55,859 nt of DNA from Firmicutes bacterium HGW-Firmicutes-8 (GTDB lineage: Bacteria > Bacillota > Thermincolia > Thermincolales > UBA2595), in NCBI GenBank assembly GCA_002840165.1, contig PGZN01000007.1:1-55859 (forward strand). Reading direction: 5' to 3'. Below, in pieces: positions 9,131 to 18,076 of the stretch. The notes under the pieces are model-generated. The model worked only from the letters and a program-made list of their open reading frames with translations, made no database searches and was not told where the DNA came from. The position numbers were made by a program, and so were the translations under genes. Position 1 is the first letter of the stretch, and every line of letters begins with the position of its first letter.

Positions 9131-10018
9131 TTACGCGCGTGGGTGGCTCTTGGCATATACTTCTCTCAGGTGTCCTTTCGTCAGGTGGGTATAGATCTGG
9201 GTAGTCGTTATATCAGCATGGCCGAGCATTTCCTGGACTGAACGGAGATCAGCGCCGTTTTCCAGAAGGTGGGTAGCAAAAGAATGTCTTAAGGTATGTG
9301 GGGTAATTTCTTTGGCAATCCCTGCCCACCTGGCATATTTTTTAATTATTTTCCAAAAGCCCTGCCTGGTCAGCCTTCTTCCGTGCTGGTTGACAAACAA
9401 TGCCTGTTCGGAGTAGTTTTTTACTAGTTTTACTCGCCCTTTTGCCAAATATTCGTTGACACACTTACGGGCAAAACTTCCGACAGGAACGATGCGCTCC
9501 TTTGAACCTTTACCAAAACACCTGATGTAACCCATATCCAGGTTAATGTGGAGTGTATCAAGGGAAATAAGTTCAGTTACCCTTATTCCTGTCGCATAGA
9601 GTAATTCCAGCATCGCTTTGTCCCGCATACCCGCCGGTTTTACTCCCTCGGGCTGCGTCAAAAGCATTTCGACCTCATTAACAGTTAGTATACGAGGTAA
9701 TCTTTTTTCTATTTTCGGGGATTCCAGATTAGCAGTGGGGTCTTTTTCAATATACTTTTCCCTTAACAGGAAGTGGTAAAATGATTTCAGCGCAGCCAGG
9801 TGCCTCGAAACTGTCGCGGTAGCACGACCCCTTTTCTGCAGGCAGAGCATATAAGCCATAATTATATTGCGAGTTGCTTCATGTAAATCCTTAACCCTTT
9901 CTTTTTCCAGGAAGCCAAGGAACTGGTTGAGGTCGCGGTTGTAAGAATCAAGGGTGTTGTCAGCTAAACCCCGTTCAACGGCCAGATAATGAATAAACTC
10001 ATCGACCAGGCTTTTCAT
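9131..10018 (-). CDS. xerD: Tyrosine recombinase XerD
   Basis: A 295-residue Xer recombinase of normal length for chromosome-dimer resolution at dif. An N-terminal SAM-like core-binding domain (residues 1-85) precedes the catalytic domain with Arg in TGIRVTEL, the Lys beta-hairpin GKGSKERIVP, HTLRHSFATH with the catalytic His and Arg, LGHADITTTQIYTH with the second His and the nucleophile Tyr. ATG start with GAGG at good spacing. Its place before deoB-punA matches the conserved Firmicutes order, so it is the housekeeping enzyme rather than an island integrase. Confidence 0.95.
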   Translation of the reverse strand: MKSLVDEFIHYLAVERGLADNTLDSYNRDLNQFLGFLEKERVKDLHEATRNIIMAYMLCLQKRGRATATVSRHLAALKSFYHFLLREKYIEKDPTANLESPKIEKRLPRILTVNEVEMLLTQPEGVKPAGMRDKAMLELLYATGIRVTELISLDTLHINLDMGYIRCFGKGSKERIVPVGSFARKCVNEYLAKGRVKLVKNYSEQALFVNQHGRRLTRQGFWKIIKKYARWAGIAKEITPHTLRHSFATHLLENGADLRSVQEMLGHADITTTQIYTHLTKGHLREVYAKSHPRA

Positions 10019-10108
10019 CAGATTACCTCACTTTTTATAGTATCTCAAACAAAGAAGAGTAGTCCAGACTACTCTCTATTTCCACAAAAATCCACCGAAA
10101 TCCTTTTT

Positions 10109-10381
10109 TCATCGGTCCTTCTGGTAGAAATCTCTAACCTTGATGACAAACTGGTCCAGAACATTAGGCCCGTTTTTTCCCACTGTTTTCTCCGTATTTT
10201 CTACTCTCATAGGATTACCGCTTGGCCTGTCTTCTCTAAGCCAGCCTTCCCGGACAATGTTTTTGCCATTATACATGTTATATAAATGGCTAAAAACAAG
10301 GGAAAGAATAAATAAGGTGATAAGAATCCTTAGACCCAGAGTAATTCTTTTCTTCGTGCGGTTCCTTATAATAACAAGCAT
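10109..10381 (-). CDS. Small single-pass membrane protein upstream of xerD
   Basis: About 90 residues from the ATG at 10381 (AGAGGTGG upstream). A basic N-terminus and one membrane segment (around residues 15-33, LRILITLFILSLVFSHLY) precede a polar C-terminal part ending LDQFVIKVRDFYQ. In Bacillus the gene before xerD is yqzK (DUF4227), a single-pass protein of similar size; the position and topology match and the ending is faintly similar, but I cannot prove homology. Confidence 0.55.
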   Translation of the reverse strand: MLVIIRNRTKKRITLGLRILITLFILSLVFSHLYNMYNGKNIVREGWLREDRPSGNPMRVENTEKTVGKNGPNVLDQFVIKVRDFYQKDR

Positions 10382-10457
10382 CACGACCACCTCTTCATAA
10401 TAGCTTATTATTATCTTTATGACAAAAAAGCCGATTATAGAACATTTTACGTAACAT

Positions 10458-10500
10458 AAAAGGGCTCAGGTCATAATTAATTGACCTGAGCCCTTTTTTT
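10458..10500. terminator. Bidirectional terminator after ald
   Basis: A strong stem AAAAGGGCTCAGGTC / GACCTGAGCCCTTTTTTT with an AT-rich loop. On the minus strand it ends the ald transcript. Confidence 0.85.
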
Positions 10501-10536
10501 GCCGAATAATTTAGTTATCAAGACAGCCTATTTATC

Positions 10537-11664
10537 TTATAATTTTAGTTTAAGAACGTCCTGTACCGGCTGATATGGCAGGCTTAAGGCCGAAGCCACA
10601 CCTTCGTGGGTGACCTGCCCTTTGCAGACATTAAAACCCTTAGCCAGGGCCGGATTTTTCATAGCGGCTATCCGGGGACCAAACTTGGCAATTTCCAGCA
10701 GGTAAGGCAGGGTTGCGTTGGTCAGGGCGTTCGTCGAGGTGAAGGGGACTGCCCCAGGAATATTGCCAACGGAATAGTGAATAACCCCATGTTTATTGTC
10801 AATAGGGTTGCTGTGGGTGCTTACCCGGTCAATTGTGGCTACACAGCCGCCCTGGTCTATCGCAACATCAATGATAACCGACCCTGGTTTCATCTTCTTG
10901 ACCATTTCCTCACTCACCAGCACAGGCGCTTTTGCCCCTGGCAGCAGCACCGCTCCCACCAATAAGTCTGCTTTGGCCACACTAAGTGAAATATTATAAG
11001 GATTAGATACCATCGTTTGGACACGGCCGGTGTAAACTTCATCAAAGTATCTCAAACGGTCAATATTTATGTCAATCAGGGTCACCACTGCTCCCATCCC
11101 GATAGCCACCCTGGCTGCGTTTGCTCCGGCAGTACCGGCGCCTATTATCACAACTTCGGCAGGCGGCACCCCCGGCACGCCTCCTAAGAGGACTCCACGG
11201 CCTCCCTGGGATTGTTCAAGAAAATGGGCCCCAATCTGGATCGCCATTTTCCCGGCGACTTCACTCATCGGGATGAGCAGGGGAAGGCGGCCGTCGCTTA
11301 ACTGAATTGTTTCATAAGCAATAGCGGTGATTTTCTTTTCCAGGAAAACGTTCGTCAATTCATTTTCCCTGGCTAGGTGCAGGAATGTAAAAATGACCTG
11401 ATGCTCCCGCATTAACTCATATTCCGGGGGCAGCGGCTCCTTGACCTTAAGGATTAGATCCGCGCCTCGGTAGACCTGTGCGGCTTTGGCTGCAATTTCA
11501 GCCCCCATTGCGGCATATTCGCTGTCTTCAAAACCACTGCCTGCTCCGGCGGTAGTTTCGACTATGACCCGGTGGCCTTCTCTGACAAGGACTTGTACAC
11601 CGGAAGGGGTCAGAGCCACCCGGTACTCATTATTTTTAATTTCACGCGGTACACCTATAATCAC
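10537..11664 (-). CDS. ald: Alanine dehydrogenase
   Basis: A 375-residue NAD-dependent enzyme converting L-alanine to pyruvate and ammonia. It shows the N-terminal MIIGVPREIKNNEYRVALTP motif with the substrate-binding Arg and Lys, the catalytic His in FTFLHLA, the nucleotide-binding GAGTAGANAAR, and the C-terminal TSTNALTNATLPY. Start is GTG with GGAGGAAT upstream. Alanine is a germinant and an energy source in spore formers. It appears monocistronic, with a terminator downstream and spoIIM beyond on the same strand. Confidence 0.95.
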   Translation of the reverse strand: MIIGVPREIKNNEYRVALTPSGVQVLVREGHRVIVETTAGAGSGFEDSEYAAMGAEIAAKAAQVYRGADLILKVKEPLPPEYELMREHQVIFTFLHLARENELTNVFLEKKITAIAYETIQLSDGRLPLLIPMSEVAGKMAIQIGAHFLEQSQGGRGVLLGGVPGVPPAEVVIIGAGTAGANAARVAIGMGAVVTLIDINIDRLRYFDEVYTGRVQTMVSNPYNISLSVAKADLLVGAVLLPGAKAPVLVSEEMVKKMKPGSVIIDVAIDQGGCVATIDRVSTHSNPIDNKHGVIHYSVGNIPGAVPFTSTNALTNATLPYLLEIAKFGPRIAAMKNPALAKGFNVCKGQVTHEGVASALSLPYQPVQDVLKLKL

Positions 11665-11766
11665 TTTTTATTCCTCCAGTTTGAGGCATTTTTCTCATAT
11701 ATTCTCCATTATACACACTTTTCCTTCCAAGAATTGCATTGGGATATAATTATTTCCTGTTTAGTT

Positions 11767-12399
11767 TTACCTGATATAGGCTGCTGCTGTTTTAATAAAA
11801 ACCGGGGTAATATAAGTTTCTATCATCCCGGCGGCGCCTGCAGCCAGGCAGAGGACCAGCATAACCGCTGTATAGACTCCCAGTTGTGATTTCAGGCTCG
11901 TCTTGGGAGACCTAAAGCGCCTTCTGATAAGCAGGGTCGAAAAAGACAGGGCCGTCACCCCGCCCATGACCACGGCAGGAATAACCAGAAGGTTGTGGGG
12001 AAGGACCGTTATAACGGCAAAAATAAAACCTTTGAACGCCTTTACGCGCACCAGGAATCCAACTGTAAAGCCGAGGATGAACCCCCTCGAAAAAACTGCT
12101 ACAAGCACAAACGGAATCCCAATGGCTGTGAGTCCCAGCAAATAAAGAGCGAGCATAATATAAAGATTGTTTAAGACATTATATCTGAAGTACACTTGTT
12201 GACCTGGCGGTGCAGTTGCCACTTTTTCCAGGAAGCCGTTTAAATATCCGGCCAGGTGGTCAGCCTGGTCTATCCCGATAGTTTTGGCCGCCAGGGCGCC
12301 AAAAAAAATTCCCGCCCCCAGGAAAACTGTCACAAAAAGGAACAGAAACCATTTCTGCTTAAAGTAATCAACAAATACCTGCTTTAACCAAAAACGCAT
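11767..12399 (-). CDS. spoIIM: Stage II sporulation protein M
   Basis: A 210-residue polytopic membrane protein of the SpoIIM/DUF95 family. With SpoIID and SpoIIP it drives septal peptidoglycan remodelling during engulfment of the forespore. About five hydrophobic segments are visible (around residues 20-40, 73-100, 100-120, 130-150 and 178-200). ATG start with GGGGGGG upstream. Its presence near xerD matches Bacillus gene order. Confidence 0.85.
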   Translation of the reverse strand: MRFWLKQVFVDYFKQKWFLFLFVTVFLGAGIFFGALAAKTIGIDQADHLAGYLNGFLEKVATAPPGQQVYFRYNVLNNLYIMLALYLLGLTAIGIPFVLVAVFSRGFILGFTVGFLVRVKAFKGFIFAVITVLPHNLLVIPAVVMGGVTALSFSTLLIRRRFRSPKTSLKSQLGVYTAVMLVLCLAAGAAGMIETYITPVFIKTAAAYIR

Positions 12400-12468
12400 T
12401 TCATCCCCCCCTTTGTCCCTATATAAAAATGTATTATCCCCGCTTCTCCTTTATGTCACCAAATATAA

Positions 12469-12495
12469 TGGAGTGACCCATAAGAGTCACTCCTT
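12469..12495. terminator. Terminator-like hairpin upstream of spoIIM
   Basis: Stem GGAGTGACCC / GAGTCACTCC between the truncated paralog at 12502 and spoIIM; on the minus strand it follows the truncated gene. Confidence 0.6.
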
Positions 12496-12501
12496 CTTAG
12501 A

Positions 12502-12783
12502 TTAAAGAGATGTAAACCCGAGTTCAATAATTGTCCGCATAATATATTCAGCTCCCAAAACGTCCTCCAGGGAATTGGCGCTGGCTGCCACCACGGTAAT
12601 ATTCACCCCAGCTGCAGCAGCTGCTTCTATTGCCCTGCGGGCAGCGGCCATGGCTGGTTCCCGGCCTCTTTTCTGCATCGTCCTGGCTATAGTCCCGGTC
12701 AAAACCGCCGGCGCGCCGGCAGTAAAAGCCGCATCAAATGCCACTCCGCCGGCATCGGTAACGGCAACCACTACCCTTCCCCA
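12502..12783 (-). pseudogene. Truncated 3' copy of the gene at 21318-22025
   Basis: The frame starting GRVVVAVTDAGG and ending NSLEDVLGAEYIMRTII is the C-terminal ~90 residues of the 235-residue protein at 21318-22025, about 85% identical by eye. Homology stops sharply at ~12783 (equivalent to ~21601). No start codon or ribosome-binding site belongs to the fragment. It is one boundary of the 8.6-kb agr/ABC island; the intact copy is the other. From here to 13017 the DNA holds a palindrome ACCATACGC / GCGTATGGT at about 12990-13011 and no gene. Confidence 0.85.
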
Positions 12784-13017
12784 CTCTTTCCCATCTTATC
12801 ACCATTTCTTTTTTTTAGTTGCTAGTGCCCCATCAAGAAACGTTAACCGTGATTTTTAAATCTGGATCACTAAGACTTAATGGCCTTTCTTTGTGGTCTA
12901 AGGACATTGGGCGTCCCTTTTGTTTTTTTGAGCGGCTGGCTAAATCTGCTCTATTTTAACATATTTAAAGCTAAAAGCTTTTTTGAACCATACGCATAGC
13001 GTATGGTTTTCTTCGAT

Positions 13018-13135
13018 AAAAAATTGCCCTTGAACAATTCAAGGGCAATTTGTATTGTTCAGGCAATATTTTTGCCGGAATTCTTTCGCCTTTTTCTGTA
13101 TTAATTATATAGCCCTTATGACAGCGGAAGAAATT
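13018..13135 (-). pseudogene. Remnant of LytTR regulator 3' end plus terminator, copy 1
   Basis: The stem TTGCCCTTGAA / TTCAAGGGCAA (13025-13048) is the same terminator that follows the intact LytTR gene at 18077-18109. Next to it, 13053-13100 matches the last codons of that gene, and 13101-13135 matches an internal stretch of it (TTAATTATATAGCC..., GACAGCGGAAGAAATTA), with ~90 bp deleted between. It follows the permease gene at 13189 and ends the ABC operon. Confidence 0.7.
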
Positions 13136-13188
13136 AACCTCTACTACCATTATTGGGTAACGTGAGTTTAGTAAACTATTTAAAAGTT

Positions 13189-13830
13189 TTAATTAAAACG
13201 CTGCATTTTCCCAAACAAATAATTAGCTAAAATCCATAATCCTCCTCCCATTAATAAAGAGTATCCTGATGGTTCCCACAGTTCTGACACTGGTAATATT
13301 TTTTCATTAAACAAAAAAACATTAATAGACGGAATTAAAGCTCCTCTTGTTAAAACTTGGGTACTTGAATAGACAATTAAAATTACCAGTGACCAACCAG
13401 AATTCAAAGTTAAAACCATTGCCAAGAATCCTAGACCAGCAAAAAAGAATGATTCGGCCCCAAGTTGGATCGCGAGAGGTAGAAAAAGGTCGGCAACAGA
13501 CCATTGATCTATTATTAATAACATCATGAACATTAAAAACATGTATAAAAGGAAGAAGATACCCACTCTGGCAACCCCTATTTTCCATCGTTCAATCGGA
13601 TAACTAAACAAGGTTTCGCTGCCTGGCTCTTCTAAGACATCCTGAAATAAAAAGATACTCCACCAAGCAGCGAAAACAGGAAATGTTATTTCTAACGCCG
13701 GAATGATATGACTTAGGGCATCTTTCCTCAAGTTACTATATCCAATTAATAATAAAACTACTATAAATGGGACGCAAGCAGTAGGGCCCATTACTTTCCA
13801 ATCAAAAACAAGGTCAAGTTTTCCTTTCAT
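13189..13830 (-). CDS. ABC transporter permease, ABC-2 type
   Basis: About 213 residues with six hydrophobic segments and no soluble domain; probably the second membrane subunit of the transporter. The ATG at 13830 overlaps the ATPase stop by 4 nt (ATGA). The N-terminus is short and cytoplasmic, followed by segments around residues 16-35, 48-68, 90-112, 117-140, 145-165 and 185-205. Last gene of the secreted-protein/ABC operon. Confidence 0.75.
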   Translation of the reverse strand: MKGKLDLVFDWKVMGPTACVPFIVVLLLIGYSNLRKDALSHIIPALEITFPVFAAWWSIFLFQDVLEEPGSETLFSYPIERWKIGVARVGIFFLLYMFLMFMMLLIIDQWSVADLFLPLAIQLGAESFFFAGLGFLAMVLTLNSGWSLVILIVYSSTQVLTRGALIPSINVFLFNEKILPVSELWEPSGYSLLMGGGLWILANYLFGKMQRFN

Positions 13831-14687
13831 GAGGCACACTCCATTAAATAAAGATAACCGTCCTCCAAAGAAGGAACCGTTGGATTAGCTCCATTTGGAG
13901 GTGTATCCGATAAAATACGGAGACGATACATGTCGCTAATACGGTGGCTAGAAATAACATTCCATTTTTCAGATATACAATAATACTCATCTAAAGGGAC
14001 GGACATATCCCATATTTTTCCTTTCGCGATTTCAGACAAAGAATTTAAATCCCCATGCGCAAGTAGCTTCCCTTTGTGTAAAATAGCTGCCTGATCACAA
14101 GTAGCTTCGATATCTTCAACAATATGTGTAGAAATAATAACTATAGATTCTTTTCCCAATTGGCGTAGCATTTTTCTAAATCTAATACGCTCCTCGGGAT
14201 CAAGCCCCGCTGTTGGTTCATCTACAATAATTATTGGGGGTTCACCCAAAATAGCCTGGGCTATTCCCACGCGGCGGATCATTCCACCTGATAATTGACC
14301 TATCCTTTTATCTTTTTGTCCAGTTAAATTGACTTTCTCTATTACAGAGTCAACTAGTTTTTCCCGATTTGACTGGAGTCCTTTTAATACAGCGATGTGA
14401 TTAAGTGCTTCACGCACTTTAATATGTTTATATAAAGAAAATTTTTGCGGAAGATATCCAATCATTTGACGAACTTCTTGAGGTTTACCCCAATCAATAT
14501 TTCGAAAGCTTATTTTCCCCGTCGTAGCCGGAATCAATGTAGTTAAAATCCGCATCAGTGTTGTTTTTCCCGCCCCGTTAGGCCCTAACAACCCAAACAT
14601 TCCTGAAACAATCTCTAGAGAAACATTTTGTAAAGCAGGGAAGTTACCATAATTTTTAGAAATGTTCCGTAACTTTAGTATCTCCAC
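13827..14687 (-). CDS. ABC transporter ATP-binding protein, BcrA/CcmA type
   Basis: A 286-residue ATPase with Walker A GPNGAGKT (about residues 36-43), Q-loop LPQKFSLYKH, signature LSGGM (GQLSGGMIRRVGIAQ), Walker B IIIVDEPTAGLDP and switch His in STHIVED, plus a ~70-residue C-terminal extension. Start is GTG inside the end of the upstream permease gene (32-bp overlap). The type is common in antimicrobial-peptide export or self-immunity transporters, which fits the secreted protein at the head of the operon; substrate unknown. Confidence 0.85.
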   Translation of the reverse strand: MEILKLRNISKNYGNFPALQNVSLEIVSGMFGLLGPNGAGKTTLMRILTTLIPATTGKISFRNIDWGKPQEVRQMIGYLPQKFSLYKHIKVREALNHIAVLKGLQSNREKLVDSVIEKVNLTGQKDKRIGQLSGGMIRRVGIAQAILGEPPIIIVDEPTAGLDPEERIRFRKMLRQLGKESIVIISTHIVEDIEATCDQAAILHKGKLLAHGDLNSLSEIAKGKIWDMSVPLDEYYCISEKWNVISSHRISDMYRLRILSDTPPNGANPTVPSLEDGYLYLMECAS

Positions 14688-16761
14688 TCTTCGCAGCCTC
14701 CTCTAATTCAAGTATATCGTTCCAATTCAACTGATGATTTTGGTCTAACCTACCTAACCAATCTCGGAAAAACGCCTGTAAAAATAGTTGATTTGTTTTA
14801 TTATTATCGATTAATTTTAAAATCTCTTTCGTAACAGAAGCTTCTTTGTTTAATTTGGTATTTTGATAGTAATCTAACATTCGTACAAGAATTGGCCGCT
14901 CGTTTTCAATTGAAGAATTGTGTTTTAAACCGTACCAATATGCATAACTGGCAATAAAAAGGCTTTTTATTTCTTCCCTTTGATTAATCATATTGTGATT
15001 TTTAACTAAAGAAGATAATATTGCCGGAACAATGGTTATATCATAATTTAGTAAATCTCCTTCATTATACATTTGATTTATTCCAATTATTAAGTGATCC
15101 TCCAAATTCCAAATATTCGAAGGTATTAAATTGGATTCATCTGGTACTGAAAGAAAAAATATTCTTGATACGTCAAAAGATTTTTGTATATTTAAATCTG
15201 TATTAACATTTTTAGCTATATTTTGTACTTTCTTTAGATATAGAGGGGTTGTATCAATCATTTTATAAAGTGATACTGGATAACAAACCTTTGTTTGTCC
15301 AACCCTTGTCTCCGTCATCATACCAGCAACAAGCGAAATCCCGTTAGGCACTTGCCCAGTCCATACGCTGGTGTTCTTTTTTTGAAGGTTTGTAAATAAA
15401 GGCTCCGGACCTGAGTAACGCAGAATATACTTGGTAGGATTTCGGGGGTATAATGGGTAGCGTATCAATTCTGAACCTTCTGCCTTCATAGCTTGGTATG
15501 AACCACTTATAGGCAACCAGGGGAAATAAGCCGGAAGCATAACAGCTTGATCATTGGCATAAAAATAAGGAGAACTAATTCCCTCATAGTTAAACACTAT
15601 TGTTGTATGTTCATTTGACTTTAAGGGTACGGGGAATGAAACTAAAATTTGATCCCCAACTTGCTTGAATGACAACTCGACATTGTTTTCATCTGTAACA
15701 CTTTTTATCCTTAATTGATGGTAAAGGGTAAATATCAGTTTTTCAGTTGTCCTAATAGGTTTTCCCTTTATTTTTACTTGGGCTGTGACATTACGAAAAG
15801 ATTTTAAGTCAATTTCATATGATTCAATTATAAATGAATCTGAATTTTCAAAACTTGGTTTGGTATTTTGGGTATAATAGTTCCGGTCGTAATTTCGTAC
15901 TGCATTTGCTTCATACCCTGTTCTTATGACCTGTTCTTCCTTGTTAAATAAAAGAACCAAGGGTAAATTCAAAATTAATAAACCGGATAAAATTAATACT
16001 GTAAAAACTGGTTTGCGATAACTTTTTAGAACAGTTATTGTTAAAAATATAAAGGTAACACTAATTACCCATATTCCTTTTTGCAACCACCTATGGATTT
16101 CCATAGGCAATCCATAAACCGGATCGTAAGGTGTATAAGGATCAGTCTGACCAAGATTTATAAAATTCCCGATAGGGGTTAAATCTGTATTAAATATTGC
16201 CATAAAATTTTTTATAACAGGTGAATTTAGCGGACCGATAAATATCCAAATAAAAACCAATAAAGGATAAGCTATCCTAGATTTCACGTATGATCCAATA
16301 ATCATCCCTATAATGCCTGAAATCCAAAAGGATGTTCCCCAGTATAAAGAAAGGTAAATAAAAGATTTCCAATAAAACAAATAAGGAACACCAAATTTCC
16401 AAAAAAGAAAATACAGAATCATAACTGATAAAATAATAAACACAATAATTGCTGTTAATAATGCTAAGCATTTACCTACTATTTTAGAGCTATATCCATT
16501 TGGTAAAACATAGAACATTTCATTTGACGAAGTAACTGATTCCCTCTGGACAAGAGAAAGCCCCAAAATCATACTGACAAATATCCCGCCTTGGATGATA
16601 AAGGCTGTAGAGATTAAAGCCCCGCCAGGATCAAATAATTGAAGTCTACTGTTAAACTGCAATCCTACAGAAACAAGAGCCAGCAGTAAAAAAATCCATG
16701 TCCAGAAATTACGAACTAATAATACTAATTCAATTTTCCAAGAATCCGTAATTTTTCTCAC
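14656..16761 (-). CDS. ABC permease fused to an M1-peptidase-like extracytoplasmic domain
   Basis: 701 residues. The first ~275 residues form an ABC-2-like membrane domain of about seven segments. Residues ~280-700 are a large outside domain that begins like the beta-sandwich of M1 aminopeptidases (LIFTLYHQLRIKSV..., TTIVFNYEG, YFPWLPI) and goes on to an alpha-helical part, but the zinc motif HExxH and the GxMEN substrate motif are absent, so it cannot be a normal M1 peptidase. Such permease/M1-like fusions occur with BcrA-type ATPases. Here it could bind the exported or sensed peptide. Start GTG; the end overlaps the ATPase gene. Confidence 0.75.
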   Translation of the reverse strand: MRKITDSWKIELVLLVRNFWTWIFLLLALVSVGLQFNSRLQLFDPGGALISTAFIIQGGIFVSMILGLSLVQRESVTSSNEMFYVLPNGYSSKIVGKCLALLTAIIVFIILSVMILYFLFWKFGVPYLFYWKSFIYLSLYWGTSFWISGIIGMIIGSYVKSRIAYPLLVFIWIFIGPLNSPVIKNFMAIFNTDLTPIGNFINLGQTDPYTPYDPVYGLPMEIHRWLQKGIWVISVTFIFLTITVLKSYRKPVFTVLILSGLLILNLPLVLLFNKEEQVIRTGYEANAVRNYDRNYYTQNTKPSFENSDSFIIESYEIDLKSFRNVTAQVKIKGKPIRTTEKLIFTLYHQLRIKSVTDENNVELSFKQVGDQILVSFPVPLKSNEHTTIVFNYEGISSPYFYANDQAVMLPAYFPWLPISGSYQAMKAEGSELIRYPLYPRNPTKYILRYSGPEPLFTNLQKKNTSVWTGQVPNGISLVAGMMTETRVGQTKVCYPVSLYKMIDTTPLYLKKVQNIAKNVNTDLNIQKSFDVSRIFFLSVPDESNLIPSNIWNLEDHLIIGINQMYNEGDLLNYDITIVPAILSSLVKNHNMINQREEIKSLFIASYAYWYGLKHNSSIENERPILVRMLDYYQNTKLNKEASVTKEILKLIDNNKTNQLFLQAFFRDWLGRLDQNHQLNWNDILELEEAAKSGDTKVTEHF

Positions 16762-16942
16762 TTAATTTACTCTTCCTTTCTATAGAGATTTTTTTCTACT
16801 ACTATATATTATTTTTCGTTCTAGACAAGAACTGTTCCTCCTTCAACCGGAAATTCGTATATTTTCATGACGAATAGAGAGGGTAAAATGAATTACCCCC
16901 TCTATTCGTAAGTCTGCATGAAACAATCATGAATGAATCACT

Positions 16943-17305
16943 TTAGTCTACAGCTTTACCCCAACCATTGCAACCAGTATAAAAAGGGCCATCGGGATCA
17001 AGATGAATGTAGTAGATTCCAGTACTAACTGTATCTCTCCAAGACGTAGAACCATTTATAGCCACAAGAGAACCATTAACTCGTTGATCTGGACCATCAA
17101 CTGCTCTATAAAGTTCCACCCAAAGCGTATTTGTTGAAGAAGCGTAATTTTGACCGGAATTGTCAATGTAATTAGTCATTGAATATTCAGCTCCATTTGC
17201 ACCGGTCATATTGCTGGTAATTGTTGCAGAACTGGTCACGGCAAAAGCAGAATTAGCTAACAACAATATAGCAGCAATAACTGAAAATATGATTTTCTTC
17301 CGCAT
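16943..17305 (-). CDS. Secreted 120-residue protein heading the ABC operon
   Basis: A Sec signal peptide (MRKKIIFSVIAAILLLANSAFA, cut probably after AFA at residue 22) leaves a mature protein of ~98 residues rich in Ser, Thr, Asn and Gly, with a single Cys near the end (FYTGCNGWGKAVD). A good AAGGAGGG precedes the ATG. It is followed at 180 bp by three ABC transporter genes on the same strand, and three 21-bp-spaced direct repeats lie ~200 bp upstream. That context suggests a bacteriocin or other exported effector with dedicated immunity, as in the lactococcin-972-type gene sets, but I see no family motif and do not assign one. Confidence 0.7.
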   Translation of the reverse strand: MRKKIIFSVIAAILLLANSAFAVTSSATITSNMTGANGAEYSMTNYIDNSGQNYASSTNTLWVELYRAVDGPDQRVNGSLVAINGSTSWRDTVSTGIYYIHLDPDGPFYTGCNGWGKAVD

Positions 17306-17498
17306 TTTAAAGCCCTCCTTTTTTTATTTAGATTGTTCCATGCATCCATATCCAACACTTTTTAGATTACCGGAATCCGATACATTATTATAATTCGACA
17401 TTATAACGATTCTATAGAGGATGTCCAACACTATAAGTAGATTTACTTCGTTAATTCATTTCAATTTTACATGAGTTGTTTCCCATTACCTATAGACA

Positions 17499-17552
17499 TT
17501 GTCCTAAAAGCCAGCATACTTGTCTCAAAAGGTAATATTCTTGTCGAAAAAT
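17499..17552. promoter_or_regulatory. Three direct repeats at 21-bp spacing, predicted LytTR sites
   Basis: TTGTCCTAAAAG (17499), TTGTCTCAAAAG (17520) and TTGTCGAAAAAT (17541) start exactly 21 bp apart, two helical turns, the spacing bound by LytTR/AgrA-type regulators. They lie upstream of the secreted-protein operon (minus strand). The same unit occurs at 18028/18049 and 21069/21090. Confidence 0.65.
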
Positions 17553-17566
17553 TTGTACCTAAGATA

Positions 17567-17640
17567 AAAAACAATGCCCTTGAACAATTCAAGGGCAATT
17601 TGTATGGTTCAGGCAGTACTTTGCCGGAATTCCTGCCGTC
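17567..17640 (-). pseudogene. Remnant of LytTR regulator 3' end plus terminator, copy 2
   Basis: The stem TGCCCTTGAA / TTCAAGGGCA (17574-17596) and the adjoining 17592-17633 match 13025-13100 and the tail of the intact LytTR gene at 18077-18130. The broken subtilase frame runs straight into it, so a recombination joined the subtilase to an old regulator 3' end. Confidence 0.65.
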
Positions 17641-18055
17641 CAAGCAGCAGGAGCATTGATTGCAGGTACCGCGATATCGAGACAGGTATTAACCTCTGCG
17701 TCATAGAAAATACCAACAATATCTTCATCCTTCGACAGGTCTTTTATGGCTGAGCAGATAAATCGGCGGAGAACCCCTCAATCAGGGAAAGATCTTGTTT
17801 TATCTCACCGCCTAATTGTTGGATGCGGGTTTTGTGTTTCTCCTGCAAGCCACGCTGAGTCTGGACAATTACAGGAATTGCGGAATTTGCGCTATTTTTG
17901 ATTTTGCTTTCTAATTCAGTGGAAATCTTTTCATGGGCAGCAAATGTTGACACAGAAAAAGAAAACAGGGAAAAGATTAAGAATGTGACGAGGACTAATG
18001 CTATTGCCTTTCTGTTATTAAGTCTCATCGTCTCAAAAGGCATCCTCATTGTCAA
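17640..18055 (-). pseudogene. Truncated, frameshifted subtilase (S8 peptidase) gene
   Basis: The first frame (from an ATG at 18055 or 18028) has a signal peptide (around ALVLVTFLIFSLFSFSVSTFA) and an I9-type propeptide region (IPVIVQTQRGL..., GGEIKQDLSLIEGFSADLSAQ). A one-base loss near 17746 shifts the frame; past it the sequence continues sensibly as IKDLSKDEDIVGIFYDAEV and NTCLDIAVPAINAPAAWTAG, the usual start of a subtilisin catalytic domain. It then runs into a LytTR remnant; the catalytic Asp/His/Ser region is gone. In agr loci a secreted protease is a common regulated product. Confidence 0.75.
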
Positions 18056-18060
18056 AAAGT
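18028..18060. promoter_or_regulatory. Direct repeat pair at 21-bp spacing, predicted LytTR sites
   Basis: TCGTCTCAAAAG (18028) and TTGTCAAAAAGT (18049) have the unit and 21-bp spacing of the array at 17499. They sit between the regulator terminator and the broken subtilase, at that gene's start. If they are functional, translation would begin at the ATG at 18028 or later. Confidence 0.55.
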
Positions 18061-18076
18061 TTTGGCCTCAAAACAA

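Noticed and set aside
9131-10018. Integrase of the accessory islands
   Set aside because: Sequence motifs, length and the deoB-punA context identify housekeeping XerD.
14656-16761. Active M1 aminopeptidase
   Set aside because: No HExxH zinc motif and no GxMEN motif in the outside domain.
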